Shown: in pieces, positions 21,059-30,049 of the stretch
Numbering within the stretch: position 1 is the stretch's first letter
Layout: each line of letters starts with the position of its first letter
Source: Spirochaetales bacterium
GTDB taxonomy: Bacteria; Spirochaetota; Spirochaetia; JABMQR01
Direction: 5' to 3'
NCBI GenBank assembly: GCA_018399255.1
Contig: JAGYPA010000012.1
Coordinates: 22,832-86,831, forward strand
DNA: 64,000 nt
Made by a program: the position numbers and the translations under genes
The notes under the pieces: generated by a model
The model's database searches: none
The model's input: the letters and a program-made list of their open reading frames with translations, nothing else
Told to the model about the DNA's origin: nothing

Positions 21059-22671
21059 TCTGCATCCAGAGAAAACATACCCTTCATCAGCTCAGCCCCC
21101 ATCATATCGGGACTTTTCATGGATTCAAGTCCGCTCAGAAAATCCTTCAGCTCGAGCAGTTTTTCCATCATCATCAGCCTGACAAAAGATTCATGTTCCG
21201 GCGGAGTATTCAGAATCAGCTTATCCTGTTCCTGCAGCAGGGTAAAAACAATCATATTCTGCCGCACCTGATAGACCAGACGGTCATGATCAAGCCGATG
21301 CACAAAAAAACCCTCTTCACGAAATCCATCGGCAAGCGACCTGCGCATAAACTCGGCAGCCCGGAAATTCGGGAACTGAAGTTCTATGGCATGGCTGCGT
21401 GCATCACCCGTATCCAGTGCCTTGCTGCGATAACCGCTGCCTCCCTCAAAGCTTTTAATTATAAGCGGCGGAGCGGCAATACTCGCAACAAGCATGGTCA
21501 TGATGGCAACCCCGAACATATCCTGCCCGATGGCTCCGCTGGAAAGGCCGATTCCGGCAACAATCAACGTAACCTCTCCCCTTGGCATCATACCGACCCC
21601 GATGCGGTAGGCGCCGCGCAGGTTGAACCCTGCAAACAATGCAGGCAGTCCGCAGCCGAAGATCTTCCCCAGAATGCCTAAAAGCGTAAAGGCCAACCCG
21701 AACCAGAAGACTTCTTTTATCGCTCCGAAGTTAACCATCATTCCCATCGCACTGAAAAAAATCGGTACAAGAAAATTATACAAACCTTGGGTGCGTTCAT
21801 GGATTTCGTGAGCCACATCGGTCCGGGAAAACGAGAGTCCAGCTATATAGGCGCCAATTATCATGGCCAGCTCAAACATTTCGGAAACTCCGGCAAGAAT
21901 CAGCGCAATACCGAGAGAAACTCCGGCAATCATATCAATTGATTCGAAAACCTTCATTTTCCGGGTGAAAACCGGAGCCAGGATGATGCCGACTATGGTG
22001 CAGATAAGCCAGAATCCGATAGCCTTCAAGGCGACAATGCCGATTTTTCCCCAGACTATCCCGACTCCGCCGGATGCTGCCGCGCTCATACCGATGACTA
22101 TAGAAAGAAGTACGATGCTCAGCACATCGTCGATAACGGCGGCGGCAAGAATCGTGACCCCTTCAGGGGAAGAGAGCTTGCGCTTGTCACTCAGAATCCG
22201 GGCAGTTATGCCAACCGAAGTCGCAGTGGACAGGGTGCCGAGAAACAGGGCTGACGGGTGGAGCATATTCGGAATTCCGGGATTCAGCAGTACCGCTATT
22301 CCGTTACCCAGGAGGAAGGTAATGACGATGCCGCCAAGTCCCACAATGGTTCCTTTTCCGGAAAACTTGATGAATGTGGGAAGGTCCGTTTCCAACCCGG
22401 AAACGAACAGCAATACAATTGAGCCAAGAACGGCAAATCCGTAGAGTTCAGGAGAAATGGGGATAGTTCCTCCAGTAAGGGGAAAAAGCGGCCCATGAAT
22501 AACAGAAAGATGTATGCCGCCAAGAAGGTAGGGACCTATCACCATTCCGGAAATCAGCTCTCCAAGAACCTGTGACTGCTTTAGCACGTTCGCAAAAAAC
22601 CATCCGAAAAACCGGGAAAACAGCACAATTATTCCCAGTTGAAGCACTAAAACCATCATTTCATGCGCCAT
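21055..22671 (-). CDS. Cation:proton antiporter (CPA2/KefB-like)
   Basis: LVLQLGIIVLFSRFFGWFFANVLKQSQVLGELISGMVIGPYLLGG...MMPRGEVTLIVAGIG; start trimmed from 22782. Confidence 0.88.
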   Translation of the reverse strand: MAHEMMVLVLQLGIIVLFSRFFGWFFANVLKQSQVLGELISGMVIGPYLLGGIHLSVIHGPLFPLTGGTIPISPELYGFAVLGSIVLLFVSGLETDLPTFIKFSGKGTIVGLGGIVITFLLGNGIAVLLNPGIPNMLHPSALFLGTLSTATSVGITARILSDKRKLSSPEGVTILAAAVIDDVLSIVLLSIVIGMSAAASGGVGIVWGKIGIVALKAIGFWLICTIVGIILAPVFTRKMKVFESIDMIAGVSLGIALILAGVSEMFELAMIIGAYIAGLSFSRTDVAHEIHERTQGLYNFLVPIFFSAMGMMVNFGAIKEVFWFGLAFTLLGILGKIFGCGLPALFAGFNLRGAYRIGVGMMPRGEVTLIVAGIGLSSGAIGQDMFGVAIMTMLVASIAAPPLIIKSFEGGSGYRSKALDTGDARSHAIELQFPNFRAAEFMRRSLADGFREEGFFVHRLDHDRLVYQVRQNMIVFTLLQEQDKLILNTPPEHESFVRLMMMEKLLELKDFLSGLESMKSPDMMGAELMKGMFSLDAD

Positions 22672-22735
22672 AAAAACTCCTGTGTCACGGTACCTGCACA
22701 AAAAGGCATCTGCTGAATTTCTTCCGGGTGATTGC

Positions 22736-23182
22736 TCAGATTCCGAAAACGGCAAGAACTTCCGCTGCAGATACTGATTCAAGCACCTTCAGGCGGGCTG
22801 CCCGGGACTTGAGCACCATGCTGATTTCGGCAAGGAACTGAACATGCGGTCCTGTACGGTCTACCGGTGAAAGGGTCATGATGAAGATATTAGCCGGCTG
22901 ACCATCGAGAGAATCGAAATCTATTCCTTTCCGATGAATACCTATGCAGGCTGTAAGCTCTGCAACTGCCAGGGTTTTCGCATGGGGTATGGCTACCCCG
23001 TACTGCATCCCGGTTGACATCTTTTTTTCCCGGCTGAGCAGATCGGCATAGGCAAGATCCCGATCCGCTACCTTGCCCGCTTTTAAAAGAATATTAAGCA
23101 TCTCCCCGATAATTTCTTCCTTGGAAGAACCTTGCAGGTCGACAGAAATGAGCTGTTCTGTAAGTAAGTTCTTGATCTTCAT
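22736..23182 (-). CDS. PTS EIIA domain protein (fructose/Ntr type)
   Basis: MKIKNLLTEQLISVDLQGSSKEEIIGEML...YGVAIPHAKTLAV (active-site His motif). Confidence 0.9.
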   Translation of the reverse strand: MKIKNLLTEQLISVDLQGSSKEEIIGEMLNILLKAGKVADRDLAYADLLSREKKMSTGMQYGVAIPHAKTLAVAELTACIGIHRKGIDFDSLDGQPANIFIMTLSPVDRTGPHVQFLAEISMVLKSRAARLKVLESVSAAEVLAVFGI

Positions 23183-23340
23183 ATACGGTACAAACTATCA
23201 TTATTCACTATTGTGATACAAGTAGGCGATGCCCCTTGAAAATCCCATCGAAGCTTATTATTCTACAGGTGCGTTTGTAAATATTTAATAATCTTCATAA
23301 CAGCCGCAGGATAACTGCTGCTGCTCAAGGGAGCCCGCTC

Positions 23341-24186
23341 ATGAAAGGACTGATACTCGCTGCCGGTTATGGGACACGTTTTCTGCCCGCTTCCAAGACT
23401 GTTCCCAAAGAACTCTTCCCGCTTATAGATAAGCCGGCTATTGCGTTCCTGATAGAGGAATTTATTGCTTCCGGCATCCGTGACATAGTTCTGATCTCAT
23501 CTCGCAGAAAGAAGAGCCTTGAAGATTATTTTGATCATGATATAGAACTGGAAACGGTATTCAGGGAAGAAGGGGTGAAAAGTAAAGAAAAGCTGATCAA
23601 GGTAAAGCCCTATGATATCAACCTGACGGTTATCCGCCAGAAAGAGATGTGCGGCACCGGGCATGCAATGCTGCAGGCACGCCATGTGCTCGAAGGATCG
23701 CCCTTCATTACCGCTTATCCTGACGACCTGCATTTCGGGGAAGTACCGCTTTCACGCCAGCTTATTGATCATTACGAAAAAACCGGCTGTTCGGTGCTCT
23801 CAACTTTGCATGATCCTCCCGAGCTTTTACGCTACGGCGTGCTTTCGCTTGCCTCTGACAATTATCACGTAACCGATATAATCGAGAAGCCGGCATCCAT
23901 GGAACTGGCTCCCAGCCGGGAAGCTTCCATCGGCCGTTTTCTCTACACTTCCGATATTTTCCCCTATCTCCAGGAAGGGTGGGAAAAGCATGAAGACGGA
24001 GAATACTACCATGTGTATGCCCTGAAAAAGCTGATGGATCAGAACCGGGTAGTTCACTCCAGGGTTTCAGGACTCAGGCTCGATACGGGAGCTCCCGAAG
24101 GATATTTTCGGGCTATTCTCACCTACGCTTCCCGGGATCCCGACCTGCTCAGAATTCTCAAGGAAGAGGCTGCGGCCCGGTCCTGA
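23341..24186 (+). CDS. galU: UTP-glucose-1-phosphate uridylyltransferase
   Basis: MKGLILAAGYGTRFLPASKTVPKELFPLIDKPAIAFLIEEFIASGI; GTGHAMLQA; YPDDLHFG. Confidence 0.92.
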   Translation: MKGLILAAGYGTRFLPASKTVPKELFPLIDKPAIAFLIEEFIASGIRDIVLISSRRKKSLEDYFDHDIELETVFREEGVKSKEKLIKVKPYDINLTVIRQKEMCGTGHAMLQARHVLEGSPFITAYPDDLHFGEVPLSRQLIDHYEKTGCSVLSTLHDPPELLRYGVLSLASDNYHVTDIIEKPASMELAPSREASIGRFLYTSDIFPYLQEGWEKHEDGEYYHVYALKKLMDQNRVVHSRVSGLRLDTGAPEGYFRAILTYASRDPDLLRILKEEAAARS

Positions 24187-24193
24187 TTTTACT

Positions 24194-24220
24194 GCCGGGC
24201 TTATTCAGCCGGGCTTATTC
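24194..24220. repeat. 13-bp tandem direct repeat gccgggcttattc x2
   Basis: gccgggcttattc-a-gccgggcttattc between convergent galU and glycosyltransferase genes. Confidence 0.7.
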
Positions 24221-25072
24221 CTGCTGGTGCAGCATACTATATTTTTCAGCTATCCTTACATATGCTGTCGCCTCATCGTGCCTTCCCCGCTTTTCGGCTC
24301 CATTAGCATAAATCCGGCACTTTCTTACGAGTTCCTTTTCTGCCTGTTTTTGGGTCCCGCACAGGGCATTACATTGAAACCACTCCTGCTCAACCAGATC
24401 AACCAGTCCTGCTATCCGAAATTTCTCAATTTGTCCATACTTTTCAGAAAGCTGCTCCCAAACTCCTGCCCGTTTTACCACCTGCGGTTCATCAATGTAG
24501 AATACCGGTAAACTCGCAGTCCAGCGCAGCCAGAGTTCATAATCCTCGGCAATTTCCAGATCCTCCCTGAAGCCTCCCAGAGCCAGAAATTTTTCACGCC
24601 TTACTATAACCGTAGATGGACCGATAATGCATTTTTCCAGGGCATCGGGAAATATATACCCGCTATGCTTATGGTGCATACCTTTCTGACTGACAATTTT
24701 ATGCCCCCTCTGCCAGATCTCACGCGTGTGCACCAGGTCAGCTTCAGGATTTTTCCGGAACAGATCCAGCTGAGCCGATAGTTTTCCCCTGAGCCACAGA
24801 TCATCAGAATCGAGGAAGGCCAGGTATTCTCCCCTGGCTGCTGAAGCTCCCCGGTTCCTGACGAGTCCCGGCAGACCTGAATGGGGAAGCTTCAGGATTT
24901 GGATACGCGGATCATCCGGAAGAAGGCCCTCCTGCAGGGGACAAAATTCCATATCAGAGCCGTCGTCAACAACAATTAACTCGAATTCTTCATAATCCTG
25001 TTCTAAAACAGAACTTACTGCTTCCTGAAGAAGATGAAGCCGGTTGAAAACCGGAATAATTACCGAAATCAT
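24215..25072 (-). CDS. Glycosyltransferase family 2
   Basis: MISVIIPVFNRLHLLQEAVSSVLEQDYEEFELIVVDDGSD...LAFLDSDDLW. Confidence 0.92.
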   Translation of the reverse strand: MISVIIPVFNRLHLLQEAVSSVLEQDYEEFELIVVDDGSDMEFCPLQEGLLPDDPRIQILKLPHSGLPGLVRNRGASAARGEYLAFLDSDDLWLRGKLSAQLDLFRKNPEADLVHTREIWQRGHKIVSQKGMHHKHSGYIFPDALEKCIIGPSTVIVRREKFLALGGFREDLEIAEDYELWLRWTASLPVFYIDEPQVVKRAGVWEQLSEKYGQIEKFRIAGLVDLVEQEWFQCNALCGTQKQAEKELVRKCRIYANGAEKRGRHDEATAYVRIAEKYSMLHQQE

Positions 25073-25152
25073 TTGATAATTATATCATTTTTTTTTGCGA
25101 AATCTGAATATTTCCGGAAGATTTTTTAGTACATAATTATGGAGGTGATCTT

Positions 25153-27360
25153 ATGAACACTATGTCTTTCAGAAAAAAATCTTCATCAGGTCGGAAAGAG
25201 ATTCCGATACTGGGGGAAAGGAAGATGCATCAGCAAATGCAGATGCAATTGACAAATCGATCGCAAAAGCTTGATTATGGCCGGGAGCGTAAACTGACAG
25301 GTATCTATGCGATGTCAATTTTCTTGCTCATGCTGATTTTCGCTTTTAGTGCCGGATGTGATACAGGTCCTTCACCAGGAACGGCTTCACTGACTATTGT
25401 CCTCAACGACGGAACGGCTCCAAGCAGAACCCTGCTTCCGGAGACATCAATCACAGTAGCCTATTATACGGTATCCGGGACAGGACCCGGCGGCGGGGAG
25501 TTTTCTGTAAGTACTCAGAATGCTGACGTCACCATCCCGGGTCTGGAAACCGGCACCTGGCAGCTGACTGCTTCGGGCTGGAATGAGAATAACTGCCGCC
25601 TGATTACCGGAGAATCAACCATTGACCTGACCCCGGATACAAACGAGGTGGGTATTATTCTGGATGAATACTATGGTACCGGCACATTATCAGTTATCAT
25701 CACCTGGGATGCTGGAAGAACCTACAATGCCGATCTTGTTCTTTTCCTTTCTGCAAAGGGCGAAAATGAAGCTGAAGCTGAGGTTACCCCGACCGTGGCT
25801 TCCGGATCCGCGTCCTTTGAAACGACCCTGGAAGCCGGTTCCTATCTATTACGGGGTGTTCTCTATTCAAACGGAGAACCGCTTGCTGGATTTGTTGAGG
25901 CCGTCAGAATATCAGATTCATCTGCAACGGGGGGAACTGTTGCCATAGATCTGGATACCCTTGTCAGCAATCTGTCCGCCTCTCTGGAAAACAATACTTC
26001 TCTGCCGGTGCAGGGATCGATTTCCGGCATCCCAGACCCGTTCCCGGCAGGAACATCTGTTAATCTTACTTTCACGCCTGAAAACGTCCCGGCCGAGGAT
26101 CTCGGCAGTCTTACAGCCGCCTGGTATCTGGATGGCCTCTACCTTGGAACCGGGCTTACACAACAGATTTCACCAGACGCCGGAACCCATCGCATCGATG
26201 TGCTTGCTCACACGAGCAAAGCAGGAAGTACAGGATCGGCTTCCAGTATTTTCCTTGTCTCTCCCGAAGCCGAAGGGGGGAGCGAAGATGACCCGCCTGA
26301 TCCGCTGACAGTTTCCATAATCAGCGACAACAGCAACGGAGCCATGCTCGATGGGGCTGAATATATCGAAGTCCTTCCTGACGGACTCATAATCACTGCC
26401 TCCCGGGTGGATGATGCACTCCAGACATGGAGAATTGAAAACAGCAGTCTCGTTCTCAAACAGACCTTGGTAAACCCCGCTGATTACCTACTGAACGGTG
26501 TACAGGAAATTTCTTCTACATCCGACGGCAGCCTTGTATTTGCCATCAGCGACTATTCCAAATCGATTTCGATCTTTTCCCATGCCGAAGGCAGTGACAG
26601 TTTAGAATTGGTAGAAACATATGACTCGTCAATAACCATTGGTGAAAACACCTATAATTTCGGAATGCTTAACAGCATTACTGTTGACTCGGACAGTCAG
26701 AATATCTATATATTAGACCGCTATGACCATCATATCTACCATTACATTTATGACGGAACAGAAGTAGTTCCTGTGGAGTGCTACAGCTACCTCACGAATC
26801 CCCTGATTGAGCAGCCAAAGAGTATTTCTCTCTCCCCTGATGGACTATGGATGGCAGTTGCGTCCTACACCACCAATGCTTTGTTTATTTTTGCGATTGA
26901 TCCGTTAACGCAAATTCCTGCGGTTGATACAATCCTTACCTACGCCGATACGGGCACTATGGGAATTGGTGACATCAATTATGCGGTATTTGCAGATAAC
27001 ACCACTCTCCTTACTACATCGCAGGATTATTTCAGTGTTTTCAAGTATGGTGAACCTTCACCAGGCGAGCCGGCAGTCTGGCATCAGACCCAGAGAATCA
27101 GCGAGGGCAGCGGTGCTGAGATACTGGATGGACCAAAACATATTAATATCTGTGATGATAATAATACCATTTATATAAGCAATTCAATATCTGCTGGACT
27201 TTCAGTATTCACCCGTAATTCAGTCTCAGGAGAATATGAGTACAGCAGCTTTATCGAGCTTGCCCCCTTTATTCCAACCATGTCGGTCTGCTCAGCAGAT
27301 GGGAATTTTATTATTTCTCCCTCATCCTCAATGGATGAGCTGGCTTTGATCAGTCGCTAG
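25153..27360 (+). CDS. Lipoprotein with Ig-like segment and beta-propeller-like C-terminal domain
   Basis: FLLMLIFAFSAGCDTGPS lipobox; C-terminal SLSPDGLWMAVASYTTNALFIFAID and related blade-like repeats; GGAGGTGAT SD. Confidence 0.75.
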   Translation: MNTMSFRKKSSSGRKEIPILGERKMHQQMQMQLTNRSQKLDYGRERKLTGIYAMSIFLLMLIFAFSAGCDTGPSPGTASLTIVLNDGTAPSRTLLPETSITVAYYTVSGTGPGGGEFSVSTQNADVTIPGLETGTWQLTASGWNENNCRLITGESTIDLTPDTNEVGIILDEYYGTGTLSVIITWDAGRTYNADLVLFLSAKGENEAEAEVTPTVASGSASFETTLEAGSYLLRGVLYSNGEPLAGFVEAVRISDSSATGGTVAIDLDTLVSNLSASLENNTSLPVQGSISGIPDPFPAGTSVNLTFTPENVPAEDLGSLTAAWYLDGLYLGTGLTQQISPDAGTHRIDVLAHTSKAGSTGSASSIFLVSPEAEGGSEDDPPDPLTVSIISDNSNGAMLDGAEYIEVLPDGLIITASRVDDALQTWRIENSSLVLKQTLVNPADYLLNGVQEISSTSDGSLVFAISDYSKSISIFSHAEGSDSLELVETYDSSITIGENTYNFGMLNSITVDSDSQNIYILDRYDHHIYHYIYDGTEVVPVECYSYLTNPLIEQPKSISLSPDGLWMAVASYTTNALFIFAIDPLTQIPAVDTILTYADTGTMGIGDINYAVFADNTTLLTTSQDYFSVFKYGEPSPGEPAVWHQTQRISEGSGAEILDGPKHINICDDNNTIYISNSISAGLSVFTRNSVSGEYEYSSFIELAPFIPTMSVCSADGNFIISPSSSMDELALISR

Positions 27361-27414
27361 GCTGGCAGAGGAGGAAAAACTGACAATCTTGGAAGCCTGC
27401 AGCAAGTGAGGTTT

Positions 27415-27759
27415 CTAAGGAGCATACGGATAGTTTTTCCGGTTGGCAGGCAGCTGTCTGCCAACCGGACTTACTGCTGCAGCCGCAGCCAGATGCGCCC
27501 TGATCGTATTTTCACCCTTGGGAAGAATGTTTTCCACCATTACCAGGCGTTCATCATAGGGGTCAGCTTCCCGGATTTCCACCTCTATGGCATTCTCAGG
27601 GCATGCGCCAATGCACGCCCCCAGACCGTCACAGAAAAAGTCGCCCACAAGCCGGGCTTTTCCGTCGATAATTTGCAGAGCCCCCTCCGGACAGTCAGGC
27701 ACACATGCTCCGCACCCGGTGCAAAGTTCTTCATCAATGGTGATTATTTATCTTCTCAT
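27415..27759 (-). pseudogene. 2x[4Fe-4S] ferredoxin-type protein with in-frame TAA at codon 4 and diverged 3' end
   Basis: Reverse strand: ATG AGA AGA TAA ATA ATC ACC ATT GAT GAA GAA CTT TGC ACC GGG TGC GGA GCA TGT GTG CCT GAC TGT CCG; continues EGALQIIDGKARLVGDFFCDGLGACIGACPENAIEVEIREADPYDERLVM. Track ORF uses a GTG start after three cysteines of cluster 1. Confidence 0.65.
27439..27468. repeat. Near-perfect 30-bp palindrome
   Basis: ccggttggcaggcagctgtctgccaaccgg: 11-bp arms around cagctg. Confidence 0.85.
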
Positions 27760-27866
27760 CTTTTTTCTCCCTGTCTGCTCCTTACGGAAGAAGCACACGT
27801 AATCTGGTTTTCATCTATCCAGGGATCGATAATAATGAGATACTGATTTAATAACGGTAACCAATG

Positions 27867-28550
27867 TTACAATTCGAGCAATTTTTCCAGAGCCTCCGGC
27901 TTGCGAATAGAAACAGCCCTTCCGTTTGCTGTAATAAGCCCCTCATCGCACATGCGTGAGATCTCACGGGATAAGGACGGTCGGGCAGCCCCGAACATTT
28001 CGGCCATTTTGTCACGGGAAAAAGGGAGAAGCAGATCGTTTGAATGATAGCGGCTGCGAAGGCGAAGAAGGTAATCGGCAAAACGCTGGCGGATGCCGGC
28101 CAGCTCAGCAAGTCGGACTTTCTCAGCCAGAAATATCAGCTTATCACCCATATCGCACAGGAGACGGTCGAGTACTTCCGGATCGGCCTGGAACAACCGG
28201 GTAAGGCCGGAACGTGATATTACAGCCGTCCTGACATCGGTATCGGCTTCCAGGGTTACCGGTAAATGAGGATCTGTGGAAAACAGAATACCAGAAGCAG
28301 CAGGAGCCGGGGCTTCAAGCGTCTCAACCAGTACCGTTCTTCCGGAATACTCATAAATGCGGGCATTAGCCCTGCCTTCAAGCAGCACGTAGAGTTCCGT
28401 ATACCGGTTCCCTTGAGCAAGGATCCGTTCTCCCCGATGATAATTCTCTATCCGACAGTAAGCAGGGACCAGAATACTGCTGATTTTTTCCGGAAGGATT
28501 CCAAGAAACAGGGGACAACGGGCCAGCTTGACTGCATCTGAATGGGTCAC
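27867..28550 (-). CDS. Crp/Fnr-family transcriptional regulator
   Basis: cNMP-binding-like N-terminus (YHRGERILAQGNRYTELYVLLEGRANARIYE) and HTH (DKMAEMFGAARPSLSREISRMCDEGLI). Confidence 0.9.
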   Translation of the reverse strand: MTHSDAVKLARCPLFLGILPEKISSILVPAYCRIENYHRGERILAQGNRYTELYVLLEGRANARIYEYSGRTVLVETLEAPAPAASGILFSTDPHLPVTLEADTDVRTAVISRSGLTRLFQADPEVLDRLLCDMGDKLIFLAEKVRLAELAGIRQRFADYLLRLRSRYHSNDLLLPFSRDKMAEMFGAARPSLSREISRMCDEGLITANGRAVSIRKPEALEKLLEL

Positions 28551-29878
28551 AGCAGCTCCGCGGCAAGCTCGGCAAGCCGGCTCCGCTCTGATTTTTCAAG
28601 GGTAACGTGGCCGAATAGCTTCTGCCCTTTGAAAGCTTCGACGAGATAGGTAAGCCCATTGGAATCGCTGTCCAGGTAGGGGCTGTCAATCTGGTACGGA
28701 TCTCCAGTCAGCACCACTTTTGTCTCTTTCCCTGCCCGGCTGACAATGGTCTTAATCTCATGGGGGGATAGATTCTGGGCTTCATCAACAATAATAAACT
28801 GCTTGGGAAGAGACCTGCCGCGAATATAGGTAATCGCCTCAATTTCCACTTTTCCGCTTTTCATAACTGCTTCAATATTCTTAAATTCCGGTCTGGTGTT
28901 CACCGAGACAATAAGTTCCAGATTGTCAAAAAGCGGTTTCATCCAATGGGACAGCTTTTCCTCTTTATCTCCGGGTAAGAAACCGATATCCTTGCCCAGG
29001 GGCATAATGGGCCGGCTTGCCAGCATACGGTTATAGGCTTTACTCTCCATAACCTTGCGCAGACCGGCCGCCAGGGCAAGCAGCGTCTTCCCGGTTCCTG
29101 CCTTGCCCACCAGGGTAACCAGCGCTATTGAATCATCAAGGAGAAGATCAAATGCCATCTGCTGCTGATGGTTAAGGGGCATAATTCCGCTGACTCCATC
29201 GGTGAAAGATTCAACATACTTGAGGGTCCCCTTCCCATCCGAATCTGTCTGATACCGGGCAATATGCGGACTTCCAGTATCATCGCTGGTTACCAGATAC
29301 TGATTTTCCAATAACGGTTCTTCCCAGGTGACGGTCTTCCCGGCAGCCAGCTGCCGCTGGAATTCCCGGCTGACTGAAGCATCCCGAAACCCTGAATAAA
29401 GATCGGCAAGATATGCTTTCTGCTTCTCATAGTCAACAGCGTGCAGCCCGACGGCTCTGGCTTTGACTCTGGCATTTATGTCTTTTGATACAAAAAACAC
29501 CTCAGGCTTTGGTTTTGCTGCTGCTGTCCGCTCCTGGATGGTAAGTGCGCAGTAGATTATTTTATTGTCATTGCGGTCCAGAGGCAGATCTGATGCCAGT
29601 GACCGATCAAATTCAAGGGCAACCCGCAGGATCGATCCGTTCTCGATTTTTGCACCTTCCTTGTTCCCGTTATGTGCAGTCCGCTCCTCAATAAAGCGGA
29701 TTGCCTGACGTGCATTACGGCCGCGCTCATCAGAATAGGTCTTGAGCTTATCCAGCTCTTCAAGAACCCAGAGGGGAATTACGACCTCGCTGTCCTTGAA
29801 CGAAAGAATTGCGTCACTGCGATGGATCAGTACATTGGTATCGATTACAAATATCTTCTTCAGCTGTCTCTTCGACAT
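28547..29878 (-). CDS. PhoH-family protein with N-terminal PIN domain
   Basis: KKIFVIDTNVLIHRSDAILSF PIN; LVGKAGTGKTLLALAAGL...MPLGKDIGFLPGDKEEKLSHWMKP...FIIVDEAQNLSPHEIKTIVSRAGKETKVVLTGDPYQID. Confidence 0.95.
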   Translation of the reverse strand: MSKRQLKKIFVIDTNVLIHRSDAILSFKDSEVVIPLWVLEELDKLKTYSDERGRNARQAIRFIEERTAHNGNKEGAKIENGSILRVALEFDRSLASDLPLDRNDNKIIYCALTIQERTAAAKPKPEVFFVSKDINARVKARAVGLHAVDYEKQKAYLADLYSGFRDASVSREFQRQLAAGKTVTWEEPLLENQYLVTSDDTGSPHIARYQTDSDGKGTLKYVESFTDGVSGIMPLNHQQQMAFDLLLDDSIALVTLVGKAGTGKTLLALAAGLRKVMESKAYNRMLASRPIMPLGKDIGFLPGDKEEKLSHWMKPLFDNLELIVSVNTRPEFKNIEAVMKSGKVEIEAITYIRGRSLPKQFIIVDEAQNLSPHEIKTIVSRAGKETKVVLTGDPYQIDSPYLDSDSNGLTYLVEAFKGQKLFGHVTLEKSERSRLAELAAELL

Positions 29879-29990
29879 GCGGCCCCTCCCTGATTATCCT
29901 GAATATCTGAGTTTCTGTAATAACTATACTGATATATGTTTGAAAATGAAAGAGACCAGAATAGATTCAACAGGTGTTTCAGCAGACCAA

Positions 29991-30022
29991 AAAGCCCGGA
30001 ACCATGAGTGGAACCGGGCTTT
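29991..30022 (-). terminator. Intrinsic terminator of the hydrogenase operon
   Basis: Minus strand AAAGCCCGG-ttccactcatggtt-CCGGGCTTTTT: 9-bp stem then T run, 28 nt past the hndD-like stop. Confidence 0.8.
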
Positions 30023-30049
30023 GTCATAATCCAGATAAAACAGGCTTCT

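Noticed and set aside
27439-27468. Palindrome as an intrinsic terminator
   Set aside because: No T-run follows the stem on either strand, so kept as unexplained repeat only.
28547-29878. PIN domain of the PhoH protein as a toxin
   Set aside because: PIN plus PhoH ATPase in one chain is a known PhoH2-like architecture, and no antitoxin ORF is visible upstream.
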